From Aquilaria yunnanensis (lineage: Eukaryota; Streptophyta; Magnoliopsida; Malvales; Thymelaeaceae): 64,000 nucleotides of DNA. Positions 32,836 to 43,952 of this stretch are shown in pieces. Position 1 is the stretch's first letter, and every line of letters starts with the position of its first letter. Location: assembly GCA_039654915.1 (NCBI GenBank), contig CM077594.1, positions 20,149,001 to 20,213,000 on the forward strand, read 5' to 3'. Under the pieces are notes generated by a model. It was not told the origin of the DNA and ran no database searches. It saw only the letters and a list, made by a program, of their open reading frames with translations. Position numbers and translations under genes: made by a program.

Positions 32836-35460
32836 TGCATAGCCAAAACAAATAGCAGCTGATTCCATGTCGAGAATGACAAGCAATTCAAGAAGCATCT
32901 TTTTAATAACTTCTCATAGTTGCTATTTTGATGTGCAATCTGCCAAAGAAAAGCAATAAGTTTTGTTAGAATCCAACAAGTACTGAGAGAACTAATCAGA
33001 AATTCACACAAAATTCAACACAATTACAAAATTTTACCACGGCTATATATGTATGTTTGTTCCTGTACTTGTGTTACTGTTCCCTTATGGCATTATTCAT
33101 TATGCAGGTATATACATTAACAGCTTAACCCTTACTGAATTTATCTTGCAGGGGAAGAAAGCAAAAATAATCCATTTTTATACTTGTGTTAACTTTTGTT
33201 TTAACTACAAGAATTTCATGCTTGTTCTATTTAACCATGTTAAAGGTTTCAGTTGCCTTACTATTTGGTTGCTTAATGGGCTCACTTCAGTTACTGTCCA
33301 AGAAGACCCTGTAATGATAGTGAAGTGGTCTAGGATGAGGTGCGCATGATTTTGATACTTGTTTCCTTGCAAGTATGTGTATTTTTTATGTGTATGGACT
33401 GATGCAATACAGGACTATTTGTGAGTGTAAAATTCTATAAAAATGGCTTAATGAATAAAGACTTTGGAGTTTCTACATTTCACTAACTAGCTACTGGTCT
33501 AGAGAACCAAATGGAAGCCTCTATGATTATGAAATAAAGTGCTTGCAGCCTTGGAACAAAGGATCGAACCTGCATAATTTTGTAGGCTTGGTTCGGCCAA
33601 AATTTTGGTTGGACTCAGCATTTGACTTTTTGCTCCTACTATCAAAGGGCTTTCAAGGCCATATGTACAAATACATTTCAGTACTTTGAACTTGCCGGAG
33701 TGCTTAAAAGGGTTAAAATGAGCTTAACACACAAATTGATCTTCTTTGGACATTTCAGCAGCAGCCATTGCTGCAATATTTCTGTTTCTGCTACAGATTT
33801 TTTATTGCCCTTTTGGGTAAGCGATAACTTCGATGGTTGTTTACTTGTCACTAGTTCCTATACAAGACACCTCTAAATGTGTCTTTGACAAGTTATCCTT
33901 AATTAAAGTTTTATTTATCAAGGCACAAAAAAGGGAAAAAACTTTTGCATCTAAGCTCATGAGGGGTTCAGTTACACCAGCCGAGCAACCCTTTCACTTC
34001 CAGAGTTGGGGTTGTTATGCATTAATATAGACACTTTTCTATGTTATTTCCATTTTTTCGGTTTGCATGCACCTCAATAGTCTCAATCCAGTCCTGATTA
34101 GTGAAGGAAATGAATTCAAGAAGACTTGAACTGTACTGCTAACTACAAGCTGTAAACATTTAATACATTTCTGGTTGTGGTTAGGAGCAAGGTGTCTTAG
34201 GAACCAAGGTAATCCGTTTATACGAATTTAAGTGAAAAAAAAAATGGTTATTAAGACCTTGAACCATAACACAAACCAGGCATGATGCATGAATTGCAAT
34301 TTGAAAAACCAGACAGCTGATCCACCATGGCATTAAGATGTCCCAAATTGGAGAAAGTTTGTACCTTTACTCTTTCATTTCTTTAAACAAGTAACATGTC
34401 CTAGTACAGTCCTGTTAATATTCTTTTCAACCTGTCGACCAAATCTGCATAGTTTTACAATACAATGCTGGACAGATTTATTAACATCAAACAATGGCAA
34501 GAACTAAGTAGACAAGCTTTCTAGAAAATTCTAGTTGAAACAACACTTACTCTCATCCATTCATACAACTAGTTTCGAAAAGAAAGGGTAGCACATAGTT
34601 GCACATTGTTATATACGGTAAAGAAACACCAACAGTGATGTGATTAAAGGGTCCAATTCATAATTCATGCATTCCAATTGCATCAAAAAGCTGGATTTTC
34701 TCAGACATATATAAAGAACAAGTATCAAGTTTCATATTTGATAAACCAAACTTTACCAAGTTTCAATATAATGCTGAAGCAAATATAGGTATTGGAGAGT
34801 AAATGAAATGAATATATTGGAGAGTAAATGAAATTAACATCATATTTTTAGGGTCTAGATACACTAGCCTCCACAAAAAGCACAATCAATGGCATTTTCA
34901 GTTCGTTATTCCAAGGGGCCGAGAAGGCTAGCATGGTATGTTCATGAAATAAGAGAAATACTTAAGAAACAAGAGTAGATAACAACTCCAGTAATGACTG
35001 AAAAAAACAGGATCCTAAATACCTCAAAAATCCAAAGGTACCAGTGGAAGAATCCTCTCTAAATAAGTGGCTTCAATCCCACCAATCCGTTACACTATCT
35101 ATGTCACAAGCAACAATGTTAACAGGAAGCTTAACTTCACACTAATAATACTAATAACAATAAACGAACATATTACGAAAATCCAGATAAAAGCTCCTAA
35201 CGAGGGCTTATGCAATTTCATTCGTTGAAACGTAATAAAAAGGGAATCCAAAATAAAACCGATTTGTTTGTAAACCTACAAGAGATTTCCACTGGGATTT
35301 GGAAAAGAACTGCGATACTTGGAGTAGGTCTCTTCCTCGATGTCCCAGAGGACAGGCAAAGTTGTCGATTAGAAGTGAATATACTGAAAATTTGACGAGT
35401 TGAAAAACGAAGAGACACGCATAGATGGAAGGTTACAGGTTTAAACAGCGGAAATTCCAA
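32836..35460 (-). other. Presumed intron and upstream part of the trapped gene
   Basis: A good minus-strand acceptor (ATTGCTTTTCTTTGGCAG) ends at 32940, and the sequence after it is open (IAHQNSNYEKLLKRCFLNC), but I cannot place its donor. At 35010-35100 a minus-strand stretch after GTGACATAG, open as RIGGIEATYLERILPLVPLD and ending at GAG before GTATTTAGG, looks like an untranslated or short coding exon. The rest (33000-35000) has short unsupported open frames. Confidence 0.35.
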
Positions 35461-35486
35461 AAAGATGGAATTGGATTGATCGTTAC

Positions 35487-36000
35487 CTCAAAGTTAAAGC
35501 GCCATGCTTCAATCCTTCTCAAATCTGAAGATTGGAAATAAATAACAAAAATTCGCCTTCAGAAATATGAATAAGATATTGATTACAAGAAATTTCCCTT
35601 CCTTGAGTCAGTTTCCCGAACCTTGAAACTCTTTGGTTTCAGCTTCGTGTTCTATTGGGTTTTTTTCCCCAGCCATCAAGGATTTCTTGGAGAGGGATTG
35701 AAAGGAGTTTGATGGAACTAAATGCTAGGGTTCAGGGAGAGGAGGAATTCAAAATCACTGCAACGTTCAATTCTCTCGAGATTTGTATCTGAGACCATTG
35801 GGCAAGCAGGGGAGAGGGACGGATAAAGAGAGAAATAAATTGAAAGAGCAGGAAGAGGCGGAGGTGGAGGAGAAGATGAAGAACTCAAGAATATGGGCTC
35901 CCAGTTCGCCGGTGATTCTTGGGAGAGAAGAAGAAGAAAAAGCGTGAGCTTGAAGCAAAGACACTGGGTTTTAATATGGCCGACAAGTGACCGTTGGGCA
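35487..36000 (-). promoter_or_regulatory. Promoter-proximal leader exon of the trapped gene
   Basis: On the minus strand this is a typical plant leader: CT-rich (TCTTCATCTTCTCCTCCACC), a CCCTAGC word, then an exon ending GCTTTAACTTTGAG with donor GTAACG at 35486. An ATG just before the donor opens only a three-codon frame, so translation would start in a later exon. Composition (mixed, GC-richer) and the splice donor distinguish it from the surrounding transposon DNA. Confidence 0.4.
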
Positions 36001-36099
36001 ATTTTGGGGGTTTTTTTTCTTAATTTTTTTAATGTTTTATTTTTAGATGTTCGATTAATCGATCGGCTGGTCGTAGGATCAATAAAAGGTGTTCCTAAA

Positions 36100-37149
36100 A
36101 TTTAATGCAAATATTTGTTTCAATCTGAACGTCGTTTCCCAAACTAATAGCTCTGCTTGGATAGGATCATTTATTAATTCCTATAATTTTAAAATACTAA
36201 AACTATAGTAAAATGATTAGGATTTTAAAATCCACTGTTTGGCAGTAATGACATTAAACACGCGAATTTTAAATTCTCCATATATACAAGAACATGATCA
36301 AGAAGCTCTAGAAATCTATACACGAATTAGGAAGCAATATATAAGAAAAAGTACCTACTGTTTTCGGGAAAATCGCACTCTTTCCTAAGTGGTGGCATAT
36401 TTAGCTTAATAAGAAGTTAAGTGAATAAATACACGCTTTTGATAGAACTAGGGACTAAACTGCTAATATTTTCTTATTTCTGATACTGCTTACGTTGCTT
36501 GCTAATTAGGATATTGTTTAAAACGTCGATTCTTTGATCATGAGGAGTATTCCAAATCTTCCCTCTCCTTAATTGTTTAAGAGGTGCAGACTTTAATCGC
36601 ATTACAAAATTGATGTCCCTTTGTCCTCCTCACAAATTACCACTTGCATCATATAAACCAGTGAAACCAAGGTGGGAAGTGGGGATTAGGCTTTGGTTGT
36701 TGATAATTTCTTATCTTTGACAAATAATTATGAAAGCTTTGATACATGTGGATAGGTCCTAATTGCTGACCTTGATTTATTGAAGGTAAATCTATCAAGA
36801 TTTGAAGACTTGAAGCCTGAAGATCCTTAAAATTGATGACAAAATAAGGTTCATATAAGAATTTTCAAGGTTTCCTGGCATCTCGCTATCTTCAATTGCT
36901 TGATTGGGCAGCAAGTCTAAGAACGGAATCGTAAATAAATAAATTCCTTTAGCTTATTTTAGTTTACAACATATATTTCCACCAACATTTGGTCTTCTGT
37001 TTTCACGTAATGGTAGTTGGGGAACCTGGGGTGGAGCCCCTAAACTCCTTTGTAAAATTGGTCTTACACTGGACAACTTGAGTTATCTATTTTATTTTAT
37101 TTTTAATCTTTTTTCTTCCTGGGTCTCTTTATGGGTGACAAGCTTTGAA
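36100..37149. other. Intergenic sequence upstream of the trapped gene
   Basis: AT-rich with no supported gene. It probably includes the upstream region of the trapped gene's promoter. It ends at the left LTR of the copia element; GGGGTGGAGCCCC near 37029 is a small palindrome. Confidence 0.5.
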
Positions 37150-37318
37150 TGAAAAGATTAAACAAAGATTGAATTGGCCAGAATAAATTTCATTGATGTT
37201 TAAGAGGAGATATATATATAACTTGCTTACTTCTATCACTGCTACAACCAAGGAATACATAAGGAAAGAAAAAAATATATTTATTATTAATACAAATGAC
37301 AGATTTGACTTTCCAACA
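37150..37318 (-). repeat. Copia 3' LTR
   Basis: 169 bp. Matches 40953-41120 along its length, including AATAAATTTCATTGATGTTT and the TACATAAGGAAA phrase near its end. Confidence 0.9.
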
Positions 37319-37319
37319 C

Positions 37320-40300
37320 TCTCCCTCAAGTTAGAGAGTGGATATCCTGTACTCCTAACTTGTGAACCATAGACATAAAAACTTCCTTCCCCAAAGGTTT
37401 GGTTAGAATATATGCAAATTGATGACCAGTAGTCACAAACTTTGTGGCTACAGAACCATCTTAGATCTTGTCCCTAATGTAGTGGCAATCCATCTCGATG
37501 TGTATAGTTTGCTCATAGAAAACTGGGTTGGCTGCAATGTGTAAAGCAGCTTTGTTATCACAATATAATGTGGCAGGTTCATGATGGACAAGTCCCAAGT
37601 CTCTCAACAGGTATCGAAGCTATGTTAACTCAAAACAAACTCCAGTCATTGCACGATACTCGGCCTCGGCTAAAGAAAGCGACACTGTTTTCTATTGTTT
37701 TGATCTCCAAGATATTAGTGAAGGTCTAAGAAAAACACAATATCCCGTAATAGACCTTCTAGTGAGTGGACATTCTGCCCAATTAGAATCATAGTACGCT
37801 CGTAATCTAAAATCACTATTTGAGGAGAAGAATAAGCCCCTGCTAGGTACATCTTTCAAATATCGGACAACTCGAAGAGCTGGATATATGAAGTTTACGA
37901 GGTTGGTGCATAAGCCTACTCAAGACATGTACAGAATATGTGATATTTGGCCTTGAAATCGTCAAGTATATTAATCAGCGGACTAATCTTTTGTAGCGGC
38001 TTGGATCCTTGAACAAATTACTCTCATCTAACAACTTCAAACCTTTCTTCATAGGAGTATCAATGGGAGCTACGTCCAACAACTTTGCATCTTTGATAAT
38101 TTGTAGTACATACTTCCGTTGGAAGATAAAAATTTCACTTTTAGAAGTTAAAATTTTGATTCCCATAAAATACTTTAATTCATCAAGATCCTTTAGACAG
38201 AAATTACTATGCAAAAACTTTTTGATATCAGCAATACTTCTAAGATCATTTTTAGTAATTAGGATGTCATCAACATATATCAAAAGAGCTGTAAAAGACT
38301 TGCCTTATCCCTTGGTGAATAATGAGTGGTCAACTTTGGATTGCACATTACTAGCTGATCGGATGGCTTTTGAGAATTTTGCAAAAAACTGATGTAAGGC
38401 TTGCTTTAGACCATAGAGTGATTTATGTAGACGACAAACTAGATGTTCTTCCTCTTATCTCCAAAGCCCTGGTAGAGGAGACATATATATTTCTTCATGA
38501 AGATCTCCATGGAGGAATGCATTGTTGACGTCTAACTGGTGGAGGGACCAACCTTGAGCAGTTGCCAAGGCAAGCAAACAATGGACAAAAATGATCTTGG
38601 CAGTGGATCGACACCTTTTAATTGAGTGAATCCCTTAGGCACTAATCGGGCTTTATATCTTTCAATGGAACCATCAGACTTGTGCTTGATTTTATAGACC
38701 CAATGATAGCCAATTGGTCTTTTACCAGTCGGAAGAGGGGTGAGAGTCCATGTACCATTAGCCTCAAGCGCCTCCTGTTCTGATTGCATCGCTGTTTGCC
38801 ATTCAGGATGAACGGCAGCTTTGGTGTAGGATTGTGGTTCCGTAGCTTGGCTAACATGAGCTATGAAAGATTTGCATTCAGGCTTGTATTAATGATAAGA
38901 TACATAATTGGACAGCGGATATTGAATGCCTTTATTCTTACTTGGAAGCAAAGAATTTCAATAGTTGGAGCTAGCATGTGTGACCTGAGAACAAACATAA
39001 TCCTGTAATTTTATCAGTGGATTATGCGGGCGACTAAAGTGATGAAGAGGCGCAGGTGAGGGTGGTGATGGTGGACTAGGAAGGACAAAGGATGGGTTAA
39101 ACGAACTTGATGATGACGGTATCGGTGATTCTAGTTCGGGAATTATGGATTCTGGGATTTCTAATGAAGGTGCAAGAACATCTTTAGGACGACGAGTGTA
39201 GTTTTTAAGAGGAGCTGGAGTTGGGTTGGAGGTGATTGTCTTATTATCAATTGGAGATGAATTGGAATTGTTTGGAGGGACAAGGTAGTGATCAGAAGGC
39301 ATGTTTGCCTCAAAGAAAGGATAGGGTATAGGGTTGTTTGGTTGGGATTGACCAGAAGAAGGAGTTTGAATTGTATTATATGGAAAAATATGTTCATAAA
39401 ATTTCACATCTCGACTAGCAAAAAATTTAGGAGTGGAAAGATCGTAAAGCTTTTTAGCCTTTTGACCAACAGGATAACCGATGAAATTACATTTTTTAGC
39501 ACGATTATCAAATTTATTGGAAGGGTGGACATTGGTAGCATAGGCTAAACAACCAAAAACTCGAAGATGTGAAAATGATGTTGATTTAGAAAAAAGACGC
39601 TCAAAGGGAGTTTTGAAAGAGAGAATGGGTATGTGCAACCTATTAATAATGTGCATAGCAGTGAGAACACATTCTCCCCAAAATTTTAAGGGAAGATTAG
39701 TATGCATTTTTAAGGTCCATGCAATTTCAAGAATGTAACGATGTTTGCACTCTACAGCCCGATTTTGTTGAGGTGTATAAATGCAAGAGTGTTGAAAAAT
39801 TACTCCTTTTTCATTGAAAAAATTTTGCAACGAAATGAATTCTCTACCAATATCGGTACAAATATTTTTAATGTAAAAAGAAAATTGGGTGGAGATAAAG
39901 GAAAAGAAATTTTTTAATAAAGATTGTGTTTAATGCTTGTGATGCATAAAAAAAAACCCAAGTGAACCATGAAAAATCATTAACAATTGTAAGAAAATAT
40001 TAACCACCAGAAAGAGATGGATGCTTATAAGGACCCCAAATATGACAATGAATAAGATCGAAAGGTTTGGCAGATGAAATGGAGCTAAGACCAAAAGGTA
40101 GACGAGTTTGCTTAGCTAAAGGACAAATAGGACAAACATCAATAGGCTGAACTGAAAAATTTAAGTTATTGGCAATGAATTTTAAAGGGGAATGAGAAAC
40201 ATGATCTAGACTGTCGTGCCAAAGATTAGTAGGTGAGATTATGATATTACAGGCCGGTCGATGATTTGGTAATGAATGGGAATTGGGTAAGGTTTTCTTC

Positions 40301-40745
40301 ATCACCAATGCTACCAAATAGTAGAGGTTGTTGCGCTGTTTACCAAACCAATAATCTTCATTGTAGTTTGGTACTCCAACATACACCGGTCCAGGAAAAA
40401 AGTCACTGAGCAATTTAATTCATGTGTAAGTCGACTAACAGATATCAAATCAACTTTGATGGTCGGAACACATAACACTTTATGCAAATGATATTTGGAA
40501 TTTAAAGGCAAAGATCCAATAGAAATAATTGGAGCCTTTTCTCCATTCAGCAGCAGTACAAGAGGTAGTGAATGACCATTGTTTCCACATATAAGATTAT
40601 CTAATGAAGACACAATATGATTTGTTGCGTCACTGTCGATGATTCATCGATCTGACTGAATTTTAGATAGATTTGGGATACCTTGTGTATTATGTATTCG
40701 AGAGCCACCTTTGACAGATGAGAGTTCAGCAAGTAGATTGAGCTC
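37320..40745 (-). pseudogene. Copia pol: protease, integrase, reverse transcriptase, RNase H
   Basis: In minus-strand order. Protease remnant DSDATNHIVSSLDN (40590-40640), where family members read DSGA/T. GAG-pre-integrase zinc region with LWHDSLDHVSHSPL (40150-40250). Integrase core from 40080 to 39400 (frame 38958-39830, 290 codons: FSFIP-like core end, CIYTPQQNRAVECKHRYILE, then a proline/serine-rich linker). RT split into 38532-38789 ([20 protein letters not shown]) and 37975-38283 with an intact YVDD box (IYVDDILI). RNase H (37400-37950) with [20 protein letters not shown] and [11 protein letters not shown]. Stops and frameshifts between pieces make it inactive, though decay is moderate. 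Confidence 0.88.
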
Positions 40746-40952
40746 GGCGTTGACCATCTTTAATCACGAAAATCTAGAGAACAGTAGTGAAGATGGATCC
40801 AGAAGAATAGCAAAGCTCGATGGCAGCAATGACAACGAGATGGATAAAGATGAAATCCGATCTGGAGAGAGGAAAATATGAAAATAGATGCACACGAGAA
40901 AGTAGAGTGCGGCGAAAAAATGAGTGAAGATCTTAGTCTTGCTCTGATACCA

Positions 40953-41120
40953 TGAAAAGATTAAAGAAAGATTGAATTGCCTGGAATAAATTTCATTGAT
41001 GTTTGAAAGGAGATATATATACAACTTGCTTACTTTTATCATTGCTACAATCAAGGAATACATAAGGAAAATAAATATATATTTACTATTAATACAAATG
41101 ACAAATTTGACTTTCTAATA
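40953..41120 (-). repeat. Copia 5' LTR
   Basis: 168 bp. Abutted by the primer site at 40941-40952. Its outer terminus is TTTCTAATA against TTTCCAACA in the other copy. Confidence 0.9.
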
Positions 41121-42008
41121 TAGAGTACCTTTTTTTTATACATGAGAAGAAGGCTAAAGGGAGAATGAGAAATTGAACCTTAGATCTCGATTGTTCTCCA
41201 TTAACAATCATTGGTCTTGTACTACTAGTCACCTGTTTTGTATGATATATGTGTAGGCTGTATTTTTGGTTTCTAATTTATGGAAAATGCCATTTTTTGC
41301 TTTTACTTTCAACTAGAGTATCGAGTTGATTGGAGTTGATCAAAATCAATATCCAAGTATTAGGGAGGCAAAGTGAAAGGGGCTTGCCTGACATTGTTCA
41401 AAGTAACAAATCCTTGGAATAATGACTGGAATGAGCCTATATTCTCCAAAAGTTTGTCTAAGATGAAAAGTCTTTTAGTTTCTCTTGGCAAGTATTTGCT
41501 TCTGGGTCTCCATCATACATACCTGAAAGTTCAATACAAGAAGCTTGTGGTGTACCATGTTCCATCTAGGCTCACAAAAGCATTCACCCACATAGAAAAC
41601 AAAAAATTTATCCTACATAGGACCCATAATGATGGACGACCTAAATCAGTCAAATATGTCTATCAACTTTGACCTTTTTAAGGTCCTTTATTCTACTACC
41701 CTTAACGTTACTTTTGGGCTCTATCGGCTCTGCCTATTCAAGTAACGTAAGTGATCAGCTTCAAAACCATTACTTGACACTTTTATCTATGGGAAAGAAT
41801 TGAGACAAAAATTCAATTGGAAATATTTATTCAAATATAGATGATGTTTTTTCTTGATGTTGGAAGTTTAAGGCAAAAATGGTATTCGCAACAATTGTTA
41901 ACTTTTACTTATGGGAGGGGTGGAATAACAAGATTACAACTGCTGCACTGAAATCATGAGTAATGTAGAAGATCAATCTCTGCGGCAAGAGGTTTTCAAA
42001 GAAATCAC
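41121..42008. other. Unassigned DNA between copia and chromovirus
   Basis: No family recognised. A 99-codon plus-strand frame (41373-41672) is open but shows no domain and no splice support. The block ends where chromovirus gag similarity resumes. Confidence 0.4.
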
Positions 42009-42902
42009 GAGTGTTAGGCATATTTAATTCAACCTCTCTCTTAATGTCTCCTCTCAACTCGTTCACGAACCTGCCAACAGTTTCGAACTCAACCTCATTG
42101 ATCCCTACTCATAACATAAGTTCATCAAATCTCTCTATGTAACTAGGCACAGTAGAAGTTTGCTTAAGGTTGAGTAGCTGGTCATACAATTGTCTCCTGT
42201 GAAATGTGGGAAGGTACTTTTTAATTAACTTTTGTTTCATAATAGTCCACTGCCTAATTGAGGGTTCATTCTGGTTTTCTAGTGCTTGTTCAACCTCATG
42301 CTAGTACTTCTTGGTTGGTCTTACCAGTTTCAATTTAGTGAACCAAATTCACTCTAGATCAGTCATGTGATACCAATCACAGTACTCCTTTAACTCTTCC
42401 AACCAATCCAAGAAATCATTGGTATCCAACTTACCATCATAGAACCGCATGTCTATTTTTATCATCCTAGTAACTCCCCAATCTTTTTTAAGGTTTCTAA
42501 AATTTCCCTGCCTACTACCTCGGTCGTAAGCTTGATCCTTAAGGAATGTCCTAGGACTTTCCTATCTAAATCATGGGTGGCAAAGTTGTCCCCTATAGTT
42601 GGGAAAAGTTTTTTAGGTACCCTAGTAGGCCGAGTGTTCCTCAGCGGTGCAAATGGAGTTTGTTGACCTATCCAAGCTTGGACTGAGTCATTAATGTTTC
42701 AGGCAAAAGTGGGTTGCCTTACGGATTTGTCTTCTTTTTGTTCATGGTTCTTTCCTTTTTCAATCCTACCAAGTCGGTTGATGGCCTATTCTATCCTAGT
42801 TAATCTATCTTCTAGACTTAACATCCTTTCATTTGTGACATTAAGTTCATGACTATGGTTGCAATCATGGGAATAGTTGCTATCCCTACCACGGTTAGCC
42901 AT
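42009..42902 (-). pseudogene. Left chromovirus unit: gag remnant
   Basis: Starts at an ATG complement at 42900-42902 (product begins MANRGRDSNYSHD-like). It continues with SLEDRLTRIE, LGRIEKGKNHEQKEDKS, PLRNTRPTRVP and GDNFATHDLDR, colinear with the right unit. Several stops are present. It ends abruptly at the foreign block. The leader between ATG and LTR B (42903-43457) is non-coding. Confidence 0.8.
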
Positions 42903-43475
42903 GATATGCAAGCAAGAATTTCACAAAAGATTACAATGAATAACTTAAAAAAATAAAAAGCAATGATGCAACAATCAAAGAGGTAAATAAAATTAATGCT
43001 GCTGATGTGTCTAGTTGCAAAGAAAAAAGCAAACAAACAAAAACCCCATTTAATTTTTTTTTTTGAAACTCAGACTTATGCAAAGGATTGGTTACCTAAG
43101 AACAAAACATAAGTAAAGCTAACTATGAAATATTTAACAACTTAAAGAGGATTTATCACCTACTGCAAAATCAAAGTAGGAGAAATGGGGTTTTTTTTTT
43201 TTTTGAAAAAAACAGACCTTAATTGTTTTCCACAAAAGTTTTGTTGCCGCAAGTAAATCTCAATTAATGTTCAATTCTTGTCCCCACTCTTCAATTCTTG
43301 CCACTTGTGATGGTGCTGACTCGCATGCACGGATTACTAGGCAGCGGCAGCAACGGTCACAATTAATTTCCCTAGCCTCTCCATGTCGATGACAAAAATT
43401 TTAATTGTATTGTTGTTTAAAGGCTTCGATGGAAGAGAAAGGTGTTTGTAGGAATTTCGGCTCAGATACCAAATT

Positions 43476-43779
43476 TAATGTAGGGCAAATAAGAAGTAGA
43501 ACCAAAGAAGAGAACACAAAAGAAAAGAAGAAGAAGAAAACTAGGGGAAAGAAAATTTCTCTTAATTCAATAATATCAAAACTGTCTCCAAAGGTTTTAT
43601 TTCCCCTATTTATAGGAGGGGAAAGCATGAAGAAAATAAATATAAAAGAAAAGAAGTAAACTATTAAAGGAAACAAATAAACCCAGTAATAAAGAATATA
43701 ACAACAAATCCTAAATAAAATTTATTTTCTAATTCTACGCCTAAAATAAGTTTGCTTAAAGTCTTTAGGCACTGCATAA
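43476..43779 (-). repeat. Chromovirus LTR B (shared by both units)
   Basis: 304 bp. The left flank carries GGCTCAGATACC, complement of a TGGTATCTGAGCC primer site. The right flank carries TTCTCCCCCGG, complement of a CCGGGGGAGAA polypurine tract. Having both signals makes this LTR simultaneously a 5' and a 3' LTR. Confidence 0.9.
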
Positions 43780-43952
43780 TTCTCCCCCGGTTGAAATAAA
43801 CTTGACTCTGTTGAGTGTGACTGCAAATACCAATCTAAGAGCACCGGGTCCAACTCGCGAAGGTCCTTCTCAAACATCCATGTAGCATCTGAAGGCGGGT
43901 GTCCCTTCCACTGAACTAGGTAATGACGACAACCACCAATAGTAGAACTCAA
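43722..43952 (-). pseudogene. Right chromovirus unit: chromodomain at the polyprotein C-terminus
   Basis: A 76-codon frame gives a clear chromodomain: GGCRHYLVQWKGHPPSDATW, then MFEKDLRELDPVLLDWYLQS. The aromatic W and F/Y positions that form the methyl-lysine cage are present. The frame passes through the polypurine tract (QPGEN) and runs into the 3' LTR, as is usual for chromoviruses. It is separated from the integrase by stops. Confidence 0.9.

Larger units (their letters stand above)
37150..41120 (-). mobile_element. Ty1/copia retrotransposon, gag deleted
   Basis: Two ~168-bp LTRs (37150-37318, 40953-41120) of the form TGAAAAGATTAA...TTTCCAACA. The Met-tRNA primer site TGGTATCAGAGC abuts the right LTR on the minus strand. 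The polypurine tract CTTGAGGGAGAG abuts the left LTR. Only about 200 bases separate the primer site from protease sequence, so nearly all of gag is missing. No target duplication could be recognised. Confidence 0.88.
23468..42008. other. 18.5-kb foreign block replacing ~0.7 kb of the left chromovirus unit
   Basis: Comparing the two chromovirus units, the left one is colinear with 46750-46911 up to GTTATGTCTAGG (about 23467) and resumes at GTGTTAGGCATATTTAA (about 42009), which corresponds to 47626. The 0.7 kb between 46911 and 47626 (protease/gag linker) has no counterpart. The block holds telomere-like repeats, 825-bp units, a CACTA element, a gene fragment and a copia element. No target duplication frames it, so it looks like a deletion-plus-insertion and not simple transposition. 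Confidence 0.7.

Noticed and set aside
32706..33011. Minus-strand frames with long IHPSIHPS/YIHTY repeats
   Set aside because: They are translations of the ATGG/ATGT microsatellite; only the part upstream of it (after the acceptor at 32940) was considered as possible exon.
41373..41672. 99-codon plus-strand frame next to the copia element
   Set aside because: No domain recognised and no supporting signals; length is within chance expectation for this composition.
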